Shown in pieces: positions 43,419 through 54,412 of a stretch of DNA of 64,000 bases. This DNA comes from Leuctra nigra. Lineage: Eukaryota; Arthropoda; Insecta; Plecoptera; Leuctridae. The notes under the pieces are model-generated. The model had not been told where the DNA came from. It made no database searches and worked only from the letters and a program-made list of their open reading frames with translations. Numbering within the stretch: position 1 is the first letter of the stretch; every line of letters begins with the position of its first letter. Where the stretch lies: assembly GCA_934045905.1 (NCBI GenBank), contig OW203768.1:24085060-24149059 (forward strand). The letters run 5' to 3'. Made by a program: the position numbers and the translations under genes.

Positions 43419-45653
43419 ATGGTTAATCAATCTAAAGTACGTAAGAAGTCCACACCAATTCAAAGTCAGCTGCAGGAGGGTATATGCCAGTTGTACAATC
43501 ATTTTCTCGCAGAGAAAACTGCTGGAGAAATGATTGGGAGCCGGCGAAATCCTGCTAAGTTGATCAGTGAAATACTGAAGGTAAGTTATTTTCCATAAAT
43601 ATCTCATTCACCAATAAGTTACAGAGATGGGTTAATAAGCCAATAAGTAAATAGATGGGTGGAGTGTAGATTAGTTGTTTTAATTAATAATCTAACCCAA
43701 AAAATGTGGAGCCTGACAAGCCTGACATTCCTAACCTTATTTTTCAGATTTCCTTGAAGACTGTCTACAGATATGTGAAAAAGATCAAATCAAATAGTCC
43801 CTTCAGGACTCCAGCCAAGACAAGAAATTCCCAGAGTAAAGTAACAACCATCGATGACTTTACCAAGGAAGTCATCATCAGAACCGTCTTGCGTAATCAT
43901 TATTATGGTGAGAATATCTTATACCTAGGTATATTTAGTTATAGTGACATTCAAGAGTTCATACCTTCCTACCTAGTATATCCCTATCTCCTTATGTACC
44001 TACAGAAATAGTTCAAACATTTTTTATTATTTAACGTACATGCTTACTTGATTTCTAGGAAAACATATAACACTGGACTCACTTTTGCTAGAAGTTCGAG
44101 AAACAGGAGAGTACAAAGGGTCCAGAACATCCTTCCACACTATAATAAAAAGTCTAGGCTTCAAGTGGAAGAAAGCAAATAATAGAATTGTGCTACTCGA
44201 ACAGCCTGATATTGTACTGAAGCGCTTAGCATTTCTCAGGGAGTATCAAAAATACAAGGACACACATACTTTTGTTTATTTAGATGAGACATGGTTATTT
44301 CTAAATGGTTCCGATGTAAAGACATGGACTCGAACCGATGACCCTATGAGCGTTCCCAAGCGCCCAGCTGGCGAGGGAAAGAGATTCATTGTGCTTCATG
44401 CCGGAACCAAGCACGGTTGGGTACCCGGTTGTAGTCTTCTTTTCTCTTCCAGGAACCAAACACTCGACTACCATGGAGAGATGAATGCCGAGCTGTTCAC
44501 GAAATGGGTGGATACTCAACTTCTTCCAGGTCTTGAAGAAATGAATGCCGGGCCGTACGTGATCGTCATGGACAATGCCCCATATCACTCAAAGCAAGTC
44601 GACAAACAACCGACAAAGAGTTGGAAGAAAGATGAGTATCGGGTATGGCTGCAATCCCACAACATCCACGTGCCAGATAACGCCCTTCGGACTGAATTGA
44701 TGAATTTGGCATTGCTGCATCGAAGCTCAATCAAGAGGTATTCATTAATTTAAGTACAATATTTTTATGTTGTTGCAAATATTATCTTTTAGTCTGACAA
44801 TGATTTTTTTGTAGTTATGAAATAGATGTCAAATTGGAAGAGATTGGCCACAAAGTTCTGCGACTTCCACCATATCACTGCCAATATAATCCCATAGAAA
44901 TGGTTTGGGGCGAATGTAAAACCTTCTATAATAAAAATATTAATGACCAGTCCACATATCAGGTAGGAAGCGACAAGAGTGAAAGAACTAAGGCCATGTG
45001 GCAAAAAGCCCTCGACAAGGTAGTAGTATTGATAGTTAGTTAGCAAAATTAGTTTTGATCATTACCTGCATCACAAGTACACTAACTTGCATGAATATTA
45101 TTTTTTTACTATCTAGGTGACGCCGGAGACCTGGAAAAATAATGTCAGGCACACAGAGGAGCTCATTTCAAAAGATTGGAATAAGGAGCTCGCTCTTGAA
45201 CAGGCACAAGATCCTGTCGCCCCCATGATCATTAATCTTGGAGAGATTGACAGTGATGCCGAGGATCTCATGGAAGACGATGACTTTACTGAATCATTTG
45301 TACCTTTCAGTTTTACCGATAGTATTCCTAGTTGCTCGACGACTACACAAGATATTTCCGGCCCTGACTTTACACTAGCAACACTTGATGATATACCTGA
45401 GCCTGTCAGCTTCTGTAAGCTTTCAGCCATTCACGCCGACACCTCAATTCCCGGACAAGACGAATCGACTATTTATTATGACCTTCCTGAGCCTATCACC
45501 TTCTGTGAGGTTTCGGCTATTGACACTGACACCTCAATTCCCGGACAAGACGAATCGACTATGTATTATTATGATGACCTTCCTGAACCTGTCACCTTCT
45601 GTGAGGTTTCGGCCATTGATACTGACACCTCAATTCCCGGACGCGAGAATTGA
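43419..45653 (+). CDS. DDE-superfamily transposase, five exons, 3' end truncated by a MITE
   Basis: Exons: 43419-43580, 43748-43907, 44059-44737, 44815-45019 and 45117-45653; all introns are GT-AG with compatible phases (0, 1, 2, 0). The protein starts MVNQSKVRKK. An N-terminal DNA-binding region is followed by the DDE_3-like core: Asp in FVYLDETWLF, RFIVLHAGTKHGW, DYHGEMNAELFTKW, second Asp in YVIVMDNAPYHS, and LRLPPYHCQYNPIEMVWGE with the final Glu. This is the IS630/Tc1-mariner-like endonuclease type common in insect genomes. The acidic C-terminus carries three repeats of LPEP(I/V)TFCEVSAIDTDTSI followed by PGQDEST. The frame ends at 45651-45653 inside a MITE, replacing the original tail with three residues. 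The catalytic core is complete, so it may still be functional; family name beyond DDE_3-like is uncertain. Confidence 0.75.
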
Positions 45654-46023
45654 ATTGCAGTTAAGTTCGTAAATGGAGTTATTTTTCAGCCAAGGAGTAA
45701 GGGTGGTAAAACGTCACTCACAATCATGACGTCGATCTTGCTGAGCTGATCAGCTGTTATGAAATGTCATTGTCTTTGCTCAGCTGTTTAATTTGAATAA
45801 TGAAATGGCATTGCCTTCTTTTTCAATTTTCTTTCAATTGATGTTACATGAAGATAATGTATATTTAAATAATTGAAATGGAGTTAAGCAAAAGCGAAAT
45901 AAGTGACCTAGAGGTGTGGAAGCATTTTACATTCAATTAAGTATGATAGCGGTCGACTGCACTCGTTTTTCATTGGTTAATTTTTAACCCCATTTACGAA
46001 CTTAACTGCAATTCAATTCTCGC
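45643..46023. mobile_element. MITE with 9-bp target duplication (MULE-like)
   Basis: TTCCCGGAC is duplicated exactly on both sides (45634-45642 and 46024-46032). Inverted ends start GCGAGAATTGAATTGCAGTT and match over about 38 bp with one mismatch. Nine-base duplications with long terminal repeats are typical of Mutator-like elements. It is inserted in the C-terminal repeat region of the DDE transposase gene. Confidence 0.85.
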
Positions 46024-46032
46024 TTCCCGGAC

Positions 46033-46276
46033 AAGACAATCGACTATATATTACAATAACATTTCTGAGCCTGACGGCTTCAGTGAGCTGGCAGCTTGTG
46101 ATAATGATAAACCTTGTGCTTCTAATACTTCAAATATATTCACAGAGTCTCCATCGGCAACATCTACCGGACATCAGGATTCTTCACCATTGTTTCAAGG
46201 CCGTTCATCAACACAAAATATTTTTTCCTCTACTCCAAAGACAGCAAGAGGAAGATCAAGACAGCCACCTTGAAAT
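46033..46276 (+). pseudogene. Displaced 3' coding end of the DDE transposase
   Basis: After the MITE the sequence resumes the same repeat (CAAGACAATCGACTATATAT) and, allowing for one missing base, stays open in a Ser/Thr-rich tail to a TGA near 46274. It would have been the C-terminus before the MITE inserted. Now untranslated. Confidence 0.6.
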
Positions 46277-46338
46277 AACGTTACTCTCGACCGACGGGAT
46301 GTCAACGTTTTTGTGGATGATTATTCTAATAGTGGTTT

Positions 46339-46690
46339 AGGTGGCGATACTTCTTAGTACTGTACGTAAGTCGTTGAATTAGAATTGTCGATAGTTTCTT
46401 CGTAGTTTCTTTATTCTGTATATAAGGTTCTCTACTTAATTATATTTTGTTATTACTATATGGCATTATCATGTTCCTATTAATTAATCTAATACATTTA
46501 TCTAATAGTTCTTTAGGTGGCAATACTTCTTAGTACTGTTCGTAGTTGAATCAATCGATGAATTGTTGATTAGATAGTTTCTTTATTCTGTATATAATGT
46601 TCTATACTATATTATATTTTGTTATTGCTCTTATATTGCAATTTAATGTTCCTATTAATCATAATTAATATGTTTCCATGCTTTCCGATA
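46339..46690. repeat. Two-copy tandem duplication, about 177 bp
   Basis: TTTAGGTGGC(G/A)ATACTTCTT followed by a TAGTACTGT phrase, GTTTCTTTATTCTGTATATA and ATTATATTTTGTTATT occur twice in the same order. It lies in the 3' flank of the DDE gene. From 46691 to 47370 I see no gene. Confidence 0.7.
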
Positions 46691-47414
46691 ATTCAGGTAT
46701 GTGACAATAAAGAATTCTTTGTCTAAAAATCAATAATGTAATTTGTTATATCCCGATTGATGAGTGTCCATGGTTATCCTGTTCTTATTTACCTAAACAA
46801 TTAAAAGTATTCATTAGAAAAGTAAAATTATACTATCAGATGACATATTTACTCCTATTTACATGAATTTGAATGTACCGCCAAGTTCTAGCTGATTTTC
46901 ATTTTGTTGGGTTGGTGCTAAAGCGGTACACCATTTTCGTTGCCAATGGTAGCCACCTAGTTATTGTAAAGAAGATTTGAACAAACTGTACTCTACCCGC
47001 ACAGAAATATCCGCTTCCAACAAGATTCTCGTATGTAAAAGAGGTCGTGCCAAACGATAGTATCGATAATATCGCTGGGATAATGATATTGTTTTTTCGA
47101 TAATCAGCATCAAGTAAAGCATCGCATCATTTCCAAAAACTAAAATAATGATTGTTTGTTATAGTCTCGCCATGATGATTTGAATTGTTATTTTATTCGT
47201 GTTTGGAAATATTTCTCAAATTTCTTGAAGGAAATGTCAGATATCAATACTGGTCCTCTAACGAAAGAAAAAGACGAATACGACAGAATAATATTCGACC
47301 AGTTTTAACGAATAACGAACTTTACCTACTGCTTCATAAGTTCATCTCTTTGCTGCTTCGGTGTGTAAAAGAAAAGTCTGTGAAAAATTGTCAAGCGGCT
47401 GCATTATCGTCACG

Positions 47415-47684
47415 ATGGATAAGTTGGAGAGTGCAGAGCTCGAACCGATCTCGGAACGGAACGACATTCGCATTCTTGTCAGGACGGAGTATCAATGGGA
47501 GAAATGCAACTTTAAAACGAATATAAGAAGTTGCATTGTCCAACACGTGCGCCGCAATATGCGTACGGATACGGAGAAGGAATGCAAGTGCAGATTACTT
47601 AGGAAGGATGTTCTGGAACAACAGCGCACAACAGCGCAGTGCTGGCATTCGCCTGCAAGGATTGTTCCTTCCGGTGCGCTCTGA
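47415..47684 (+). pseudogene. Zinc-finger-like gene, unit 1, frameshifted
   Basis: ATG at 47415 opens MDKLESAELEPISERNDIR. The frame passes the EYQWEKCNFKT segment, but the short CGCACAACAG tract (one unit, and a nearby change) shifts it before the final zinc finger, ending ...RIVPSGAL. The CxxC-x12-HxxxH finger is present downstream in another frame. Confidence 0.6.
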
Positions 47685-47890
47685 AGGGCAGTCTTCTCAT
47701 CCACGTGCTGACACATCATGGCGCGCATTATGAATAATACTGCATCTTCCCGAACACTGTATATACTGTGTATTGCAGTATATATTTATATCGTTAATAT
47801 ATTATTTGGTATATTATTATAATTATATTGTAAATGTAATTATAAAGAAAAGTCTGTGAAAAATTGTCAAGCGGCTGCATTATCGTCACG

Positions 47891-48660
47891 ATGGATAAGT
47901 TGGAGAGTGCAGAGCTCGAACCGATCTCGGAACGGAACGACATTCGCATTCCTGTCAGGAAGGAGTATCAATATGACAATTGCAACTTTAAAACGAACAT
48001 AAGATTAGATTAGATTGGTTTAATGGCGCGTCAACGACGAGGTTATATTGCGCACATTATTTGTTATATTTAACTTTGTTGATCATAATTGGAGGGCAAG
48101 GGGAGGAGGTCGACCTAACGGGCCCGATCCGGGGGAGTCCAGCACTGGTGGGAAAGCCAGGCCGGAATGGGGACGGACCGGGGGGTGTGAGGATTCGGGC
48201 CGACTGAACCCGATTTCAGGGGGATCACCATCTCCAGGGGGAAGGTCGGCCCGAGGGGACCGCAAATTCAGTGGAGGGCATGGTTAGGCCGACCCTGGCT
48301 GCTCTTGGTCTGGGCCTCACCACTGATCTGTCCGGCATGGGAAGCCCTTACACATGAGCATATGCTCGCCGGCGTAGCTGCAATGGATCATTGGCCAACA
48401 CAAACCCCACCACCGCGATAAGGTGACAGCCGTCGGGGGGAAAAAGGAACATAAGATGTTGCATTGTCCAACACCTGCGCCGCAATATGTGTACGGATAC
48501 GGAGAAGGAATGCCAGTGCAGATCACGTAGGAGGGATGTTCTGGAACAACAGCGCACAACAGCGGCGTGCTGGCATTCGCCTGCAAGGATTGTTCCTTCC
48601 GGTGCGCTCTGAAGGGCAGTCTTCTCATCCACGTGCTGACACATCATGGCGCGCAATATG
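47891..48660 (+). pseudogene. Zinc-finger-like gene, unit 2, split by retroposon copy 4
   Basis: The 5' part (MDKLESAELEPI) is intact to about 48000, where the 441-bp retroposon enters. The downstream part resumes at 48447. This unit also has the short CGCACAACAG tract, so the finger would be out of frame even without the insertion. Confidence 0.6.
48006..48446 (-). mobile_element. SINE-sized retroposon, copy 4 (441 bp)
   Basis: Flanked by a perfect 11-bp duplication GAACATAAGAT (47995-48005 and 48447-48457). Same orientation as the other four. The 5' end on the minus strand carries extra T residues (AAAAAG on the plus strand). The insertion is private to unit 2, so it post-dates the tandem amplification. 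Confidence 0.88.
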
Positions 48661-48818
48661 AATAATACTGCATCTTCCCGAACACTGTATATACTGTGTA
48701 TTGCAGTATATATTTATATCGTTAATATATTATTAGGTATATTATTATAATTATATTGTAAATGTAATTATAAAGAAAAGTCTGTGAAAAATTGTCAAGA
48801 GGCTGCATTATCGTCACG

Positions 48819-49151
48819 ATAGATAAGTTGGAGAGTGCAGAGCTCGAACCGATCTCGGAACGGAACGACATTCGCATTCCTGTCAGGAAGGAGTATCAAT
48901 GGGACAAATGCAATTTTAAAACGAACGTAAGAAGTTGCATTGTCCAACAACTGCGCCGCAATATGTGTACGGATACGGAGAAGGAATGCAAGTGCAGATC
49001 ACTTAGGAAGGATGTTCTGGAACAACAGCGCACAACAGCGCACAACAGCGGCGTGCTGGCATTCGCCTGCAAGGATTGTTCCTTCCGGTGCGCTCTGAAG
49101 GGCAGTCTTCTCATCCACGTGCTGACACATCATGGCGCGCAATATGAATAA
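48819..49151 (+). pseudogene. Zinc-finger-like gene, unit 3, no ATG
   Basis: The long tract keeps the final CKDCSFRCALKGSLLIHVLT finger in frame to TGA at 49149-49151. However, the ATG of the other units is ATA here (CGATAGATAAG), so a standard start is missing. If the unit is an exon joined to an upstream one, this would not matter. Confidence 0.5.
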
Positions 49152-49304
49152 TACTGCATCTTCCCGAACACTGTACATACTGTGTATTGCAGTATATACT
49201 TATATCGCAAATATATTATTAGGATTATTATTATAGTTATATTGTAAATGTAATTATAAAGAAAAGTCTGTGAAAAATTGTCAAGCGGCTGCATTATCGT
49301 CACG

Positions 49305-49637
49305 ATGGATAAGTTGGAGAGTGCAGAGCTCGAACCGATCTCGGAACGGAACGACATTCGCATTCCTGTCAGGAAGGAGTATCAATGGGACAAATGCAAC
49401 TTTAAAACGAATATAAGAAGTTGCATTGTCCAACACGTGCGCCGCAATATGTGTACGGATACGGAGAAGGAATGCAAGTGCAGATTACTTAGGAAGGATG
49501 TTCTGGAACAACAGCGCACAACAGCGCACAACAGCGGCGTGCTGGCATTCGCCTGCAAGGATTGTTCCTTCCGGTGCGCTCTGAAGGGCAGTCTTCTCAT
49601 CCACGTGCTGACACATCATGGCGCGCATTATGAATAA
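49305..49637 (+). CDS. Zinc-finger-like protein, unit 4, intact (110 aa)
   Basis: The only unit with both ATG and the full frame. Residues 1-25 are acidic (MDKLESAELEPISERND). EYQWDKCNFKTNIRSCIVQH resembles a C2H2 finger whose first Cys has become Trp. A Cys/Lys-rich linker (ECKCRLLRKDV) follows, and the last 25 residues contain a complete finger: Cys-x2-Cys-x12-His-x3-His in CKDCSFRCALKGSLLIHVLT plus HH. C2H2 fingers bind DNA or RNA; with one clean finger, sequence-specific binding alone is doubtful. No TE termini are seen around the array. The protein family is not recognised beyond the finger. It could also be a terminal exon of a larger gene. Confidence 0.5.
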   Translation: MDKLESAELEPISERNDIRIPVRKEYQWDKCNFKTNIRSCIVQHVRRNMCTDTEKECKCRLLRKDVLEQQRTTAHNSGVLAFACKDCSFRCALKGSLLIHVLTHHGAHYE

Positions 49638-49790
49638 TACTGCATCTTCCCGAACACTGTATATACTGTGTATTGCAGTATATATTTATATCGTAAATAT
49701 ATTATTAGGTATATTATTATAATTATATTGTAAATGTAATTATAAAGAAATGTCTGTGAAAAATTGTCAAGCGGCTGCATTATCGTCACG

Positions 49791-50060
49791 ATGGATAAGT
49801 TTGAGAGTGCTGAGCTCGAACCGATCTCGGAACGGAACGACATTCGCATTCCTTTCAGGAAGGAGTATCAATGGGAGAAATGCAACTTTAAAACGAATAT
49901 AAGAAGTTGCATTGTCCAACACGTGCGCCGCAATATGTGTACGGATACGGAGAAGAAATGCAAGTGCAGATTACTTAGGAAGGATGTTCTGGAACAACAG
50001 CGCACAACAGCGGCGTGCTGGCATTCGCCAGCAAGGATCGTTCCTTCCGGTGCGCTCTGA
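49791..50060 (+). pseudogene. Zinc-finger-like gene, unit 5, frameshifted
   Basis: ATG present (MDKFESAELEPI), but the short CGCACAACAG tract throws the finger out of frame, giving the same ...RIVPSGAL ending as unit 1. Confidence 0.6.
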
Positions 50061-50266
50061 AGGGCAGTCTTCTCATCCACGTGCTGACACATCATGGCGC
50101 GCAATATGAATAATACTGCATCTTCCCTAACACTGTATATACAGTGTATTGCAGTATATACTTATATCGTAAATATATTATTAGGTATATTATTATAATT
50201 ATATTGTAAATGTAATTATAAAGAAAAGTCTGTGAAAAATTGTCAAGCGGCTGCATTATCGTCACG

Positions 50267-50599
50267 ATAGATAAGTTGGAGAGTGCAGAGCTCGAACCGA
50301 TCTCGGAACGGAATACCATTCGCATTCCTGTCAGGAAGGAGTATCAATGGGAGAAATGCAACTTTAAAACGGATATAAGAAGTTGCATTGTCCAACACGT
50401 GCGCCGCAATATGTGTACGGATACGAAGAAGGAATGCAAGTGCAGATCACTTAGGAAGGATGTTCTGGAACAACAGCGCACAACAGCGCACAACAGCGGC
50501 GTGCTGGCATTCGCCTGCAAGGATTTTTCCTTCCGGTGCGCTCTGAAGGGCAGTCTTCTCATCCACGTGCTGACACATCATGACGCGCATTATGAATAA
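50267..50599 (+). pseudogene. Zinc-finger-like gene, unit 6, no ATG
   Basis: Long tract with the finger in frame, but the start is ATA as in unit 3 and one finger residue has changed (CKDFSFRC: the second Cys is Phe). It is unlikely to bind zinc. Confidence 0.55.
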
Positions 50600-50819
50600 T
50601 ACTGCATCTTCCCGAACACTGTATATACTGTGTATTGCAGTATATATTTATATCGTAAATATATTATTAGGTATATTATTATAATTATATTGTTAATGTA
50701 TTTGTATATTTATATTGTATTGCTGTATATTGTATATATACTGTAATAACACTGTACACTGCGGGAAAATTCCAGCAATTTATATTTTGGGGAATATTCC
50801 CAAAAGACCGGGAATATTG

Positions 50820-51820
50820 GCCATATCGGCCACCACCGATAAGTCTGTACCACCGCACATCCCCTTTCACCATGCACTTGGTATCATTTTGTCAGCACAT
50901 TTCCACCGGAATGGTTTGGCCCACAAGTCATCTCTGGCTCTGTAGTTTACAAGCTCCGTCATAACTTTCTCTGGATCTATGTTACTAATCGGAGCCATAT
51001 CCACGGCAACTTTGTCTATGAACTCAGACGCATCGACTCCCTCAGCCGTAGTCAGAAACGATCCCTGTGAAGCCGGATCGAGTTACGTTGCGACAAGGTG
51101 TATTGGCCACAGAGAAAATTCTCGACGTGTTTTGACCTTGTCGAGAATCTGTTTCTCCTCTGCTTTGGTCAAAGGCGAAGAAGGCAGCGAAACATTCAAT
51201 TGGTTCTCAACTTCTCTGAAAGCTTTGTGCGCCAAGTTTATCAGTGGTTCATCGCCTTCAAGTTTCGTAATCCATTTCACTATCGGGCGCATCATTTCAG
51301 CAAGGTTCTTGATTCGAACCCAGAACACTTCATCATCAAGTATTTGAGTTTTAACGTCTTTCGCAAGCACATCAGTTGCTGCTTCACTGACTGCAAGAGT
51401 TTGCAGGCTAATTTTACAAATCAACATACTTTCCAAGCAATTTAATAGCTTCCCCATCGAGTTTTGACCGGTAAATGCAGTGACTGCTTGCAGTTTCTTT
51501 TCCAGGCAGTCACAAGTATTAACAACCCGTTGCAGTTTCTGGTTGCAGTTTCTTTTCCTGTTAATACTAGCGAAGAGAGCACTTAATACTTGTGACTGCC
51601 TAACAGTCTTAACAATGCTAACAACCCGTTGCATAAAAGTCGACACTGTAGTAGTCGATAATATGTCATTGCATAACAAATGCAACGTGTAAGCAATGCA
51701 ACCCAGTGGAATGAGATGCGGATACCTCTCTTTCAGGATTTTGTACTTTTTTTTCATATTCACTGCATTGTCACGGTGCATTGTCAGCGGTGCGCCTAAT
51801 TGCAGGACTTTCACGACGGG
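50820..51820 (-). pseudogene. hAT-superfamily transposase relic
   Basis: On the minus strand an open stretch (51868-51083) shows the hAT/DUF659-like pattern. HRDNAVNMKKKYKILKERYP carries the conserved Asp-Asn, LIPLGCIAYTLHLLCNDIL carries the usual GC...H block, and VFWVRIKNLAEMMRPIVKWI follows. A TAA at about 51083 interrupts the frame just before LDPASQGSF (normally LLxPR). The frame then continues through VAVDMAPIS and ends at another stop after MIPSAW at about 50872. The 5' part is replaced by a LINE fragment. It is a dead, truncated copy. Confidence 0.65.
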
Positions 51821-52325
51821 TATCATGCAGGACTTACTTCGCCAATCTTGGCATCTTAACAGTTGCAAGTACGCTGATCCTAGAGGCAGCCTCCTACGTG
51901 CAAAACCATCCTTCTCAATTTGTTGTGAATTCTGCTATTCATGAGCACACCACCAGGACCATTAACAGTCTGCATGTACCAAGGCACAACCTGTCGCGGT
52001 GCATTACTATTTACAACAAAATTCCAGCGCTTACAAAACACTACCAACTTCATCCTCTTTTAAAAAGGCTTTAAAATCCTACTTGCAGACAAAAGAATTT
52101 TATAGTGTGGGTGATTTCTTAATGTCATAAACTGCTAACTGTCAACCCTTTATCTCATGTTATGCATAACTTTGTGAAGTGATGATTTGTCTTGAACTCT
52201 AGTTGTGTGTATATCTTTTTACCCGCAATCAATTGTTTGTATTGTTGTTGTTGTTGTTGTTGTTGTTGATTTGTATTATTAATATTATTATTATTATTTA
52301 ATCATTGTATCAATAATTTGTGAGT
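51821..52325 (+). mobile_element. 3' end of a non-LTR retrotransposon
   Basis: The plus strand encodes the typical C-terminus of insect non-LTR reverse transcriptases: CRTYFANLGILTVASTLILE, HEHTTRTINSLHVPRHNL, IYNKIPAL and YLQTKEFYSVGDFL, then a stop near 52126. A 3' UTR with a (TTG)n array (52242-52268) follows. The copy is strongly 5' truncated and abuts the hAT relic at about 51820. Confidence 0.65.
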
Positions 52326-52333
52326 GTATTTAT

Positions 52334-52520
52334 TGAGCGAGCGAAGCGAGCGTCTTCTTTTGGCTCTTTTGGCACGGACCTCTGTGTTTTTTGTCTGTCG
52401 TCTGCTTGTATACAGGTCGCACCGTTTATTTGATCGAGCTGAAATTTTGCACACATGTACACTGGCCTCTGGGAGTTGTTACCACCCTTGCAGCATAGGC
52501 TTGCAGCAATACAGCAAAGG
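52334..52520 (+). mobile_element. Helitron-like 5' end fragment E
   Basis: GAGCGAGCGAAGCGAGCGTC, TTTTGGCACGGACCTCTGTG, then GTCGCACCGTTT and GAAATTTTGCACACATGTA match the 5' part of Helitron A at 9617. No CTAG 3' end is found downstream. Confidence 0.6.
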
Positions 52521-52696
52521 TATTAAAGTCACGGACAACAAGAAGTTGTTATGTGGGATGGGGTGGGGAAGCCTTGTTGTTGATAACTGGTATTGCGGCA
52601 ATGAACTAATCAAGAACTACTTCCCATCCCACTTTTTTTTCTTCTTCCATGCAGTCATCATACCTATATTTACTCGAGAGCCTGTTTACAAATAGC
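52521..52696 (+). pseudogene. Possible piggyBac-like transposase scrap
   Basis: The frame reads KVTDNKKLLCGMGWGSLVVD followed by NWYCGNELIKNYF. This vaguely resembles the piggyBac segment with Asp-Asn-(W/F)-Tyr before a hydrophobic helix. Too short to be sure. Confidence 0.2.
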
Positions 52697-54340
52697 AGGT
52701 TGTTATCACATTTCTGGAACGATCATAAATCATTTCTAGAATAAAATGCGATCGCTCTGCATGTTGTCTTCGTCTGAGGAATCACTCAATGTATCAAAGA
52801 GGAAAATTAAAATTGATTTTTTACACAATGCCTCGTGAATTTGAAAGACCTAATTCAAATTCAATTTCAAAACCAAAGAATTTAGCAGGTAGAGGGTTAG
52901 GTTAAGTGATTCATTTCATGGATAACAATGCATTTGTATTATTTTATAACGTATTCTTTACGAGTCGAATACGTGAATCTTATTTCGTGTCTGGGAGTAT
53001 TTAGAGTAATTGTAAAATGATTATAAAGTAGAGTTTGACGTCGATTTAGCGAAACTATTTTCGGCGACTCCACTTTGCCAAATAAATTTTGGGCTGATGA
53101 CTTTTTTTTGTCGAGTTATACCTTTTGAAAAATGGACGTATTTTTTAGGGAATTTTTAACAGAGATTTTTTTTTTTTTTACCTGAGTTTAATTCTAAACT
53201 TTTAAAATGATTATTTTCACATGATATTTCTAATTAATGGAAAATTGTTCATTTCCATACCCTTCAAAATAATGTTATTTCATGTTAGAATAATGGTACT
53301 CTAAGAAGTGTTTTCCATGACAAAACGACTTCTTTGGCAACTCGACATGACAAGCCTATAGAAATCCCTCATAGATGAGTCTTTTATTATTGAAATGAAG
53401 TGAATTTTTATTGATATGTGTATTGCAAAAATATAATGAATATTTGAGTTTTTCTCGTAACTATAACTTATTTTGATTTGATTTTGATTTGATTTCCTAA
53501 TTATCTGTTTCAAAGCATAATAAATATATGAGTTTCACGCGCAAATAAAGGGTTGAAAATTATAATTTATAAAATGAATGTAAACATTATATTGTATTTC
53601 CTGATGTGGAAAGTGATTAATTGTGCACTTGAAATATCGAAATATAACTGTATTTCTGTAACTATTATTATTAATTGCTTAGTATTATAATTGTATTGTA
53701 TATTTTTATTGCATAATGTATGATTGCCAGATGACTGCTGACAATAAAATGTTTATTTTTCAACATGATCAGCCCGCACACAATATATTTTTCTTATGCG
53801 GGCTTCCACAATTAATTAAATTGTCTTTATGTAAAAAGACATTATGTTTATTATGATTTTTTAAATTCTTTAATTAGAGTATTAATACAATGTAATATGT
53901 AAAAGGAAAGGAATAAAATGAGTTGGAAATTGAATTAAATTGATATGAAATAAACTAATTAAACGTCTGCTAATTACTTCGGTACTAAATACCCTACATA
54001 AATGGTTGTCATAAATCTCAAGGTATAGCACATATTTTTATATTTTTGAGTTTCTCTGACTGGTTTAACTTAATGTTTTTAGTAGGATATTAAAAAACTC
54101 AACCTGAGAGACGGTTTTTCCATTTAAATCCAATTTAAATCCAATTTAAATTAGTTGACTACCACTCGATGTCATGGCAGCAACCAATACAACTTCTAGA
54201 ATTACCAATAAGTAACTGTTAAACTTACCTACTGATCTAGCAGTAAATTGAAAAACCATTCCTTAAATAATTATGTAATTTATTAGACATTTCCAATTTC
54301 AAGCAATTGGGGAGTAATTTATTTAATACAATTTAATTAA
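52697..54340. other. No recognisable gene
   Basis: Very AT-rich. The only local structure is a (GATTT)n-like stretch at 53473-53495. No ORF with motifs, no repeat shared with the rest of the window. Confidence 0.5.
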
Positions 54341-54341
54341 A

Positions 54342-54412
54342 GGAGCAAGTTGGCTCTGGATTAAAGCACAGGACTTGTGCTCCTGGAGGACTGGGTTATA
54401 TTCCCATCCCAC
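54342..54412 (+). other. tRNA-like sequence (degenerate)
   Basis: A hairpin AGCACAGGACTTGTGCT sits where an anticodon arm would be. GGGTTATATTCCC is a B-box-like T arm and GGCTCTGG resembles part of a D arm. Acceptor pairing is weak. It may be a decayed tRNA or SINE head. Confidence 0.3.

Larger units (their letters stand above)
47371..50708 (+). repeat. Six-unit tandem array of a zinc-finger-like gene
   Basis: Units start with GAAAAGTCTGTGAAAAATTG (one base differs in unit 5) at 47371, 47847, 48775, 49261, 49747 and 50223. Net unit lengths are 476 bp (units 1, 2 after removing the insertion, and 5) or 486 bp (3, 4, 6). The difference is one or two copies of CGCACAACAG in the coding part. 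Each unit ends in an AT-rich tail containing GTATATACTGTGTATTGCAG. Divergence is low, so the array is young. Confidence 0.92.

Noticed and set aside
47492..47728. Minus-strand ORFs repeated in every zinc-finger array unit
   Set aside because: They are antisense shadows of the plus-strand finger ORF, whose Cys and His pattern explains the conservation better.
51083..51868. Intact host gene on the minus strand
   Set aside because: Motifs match hAT transposase, and in-frame stops plus a LINE junction at the 5' side show it is a relic.
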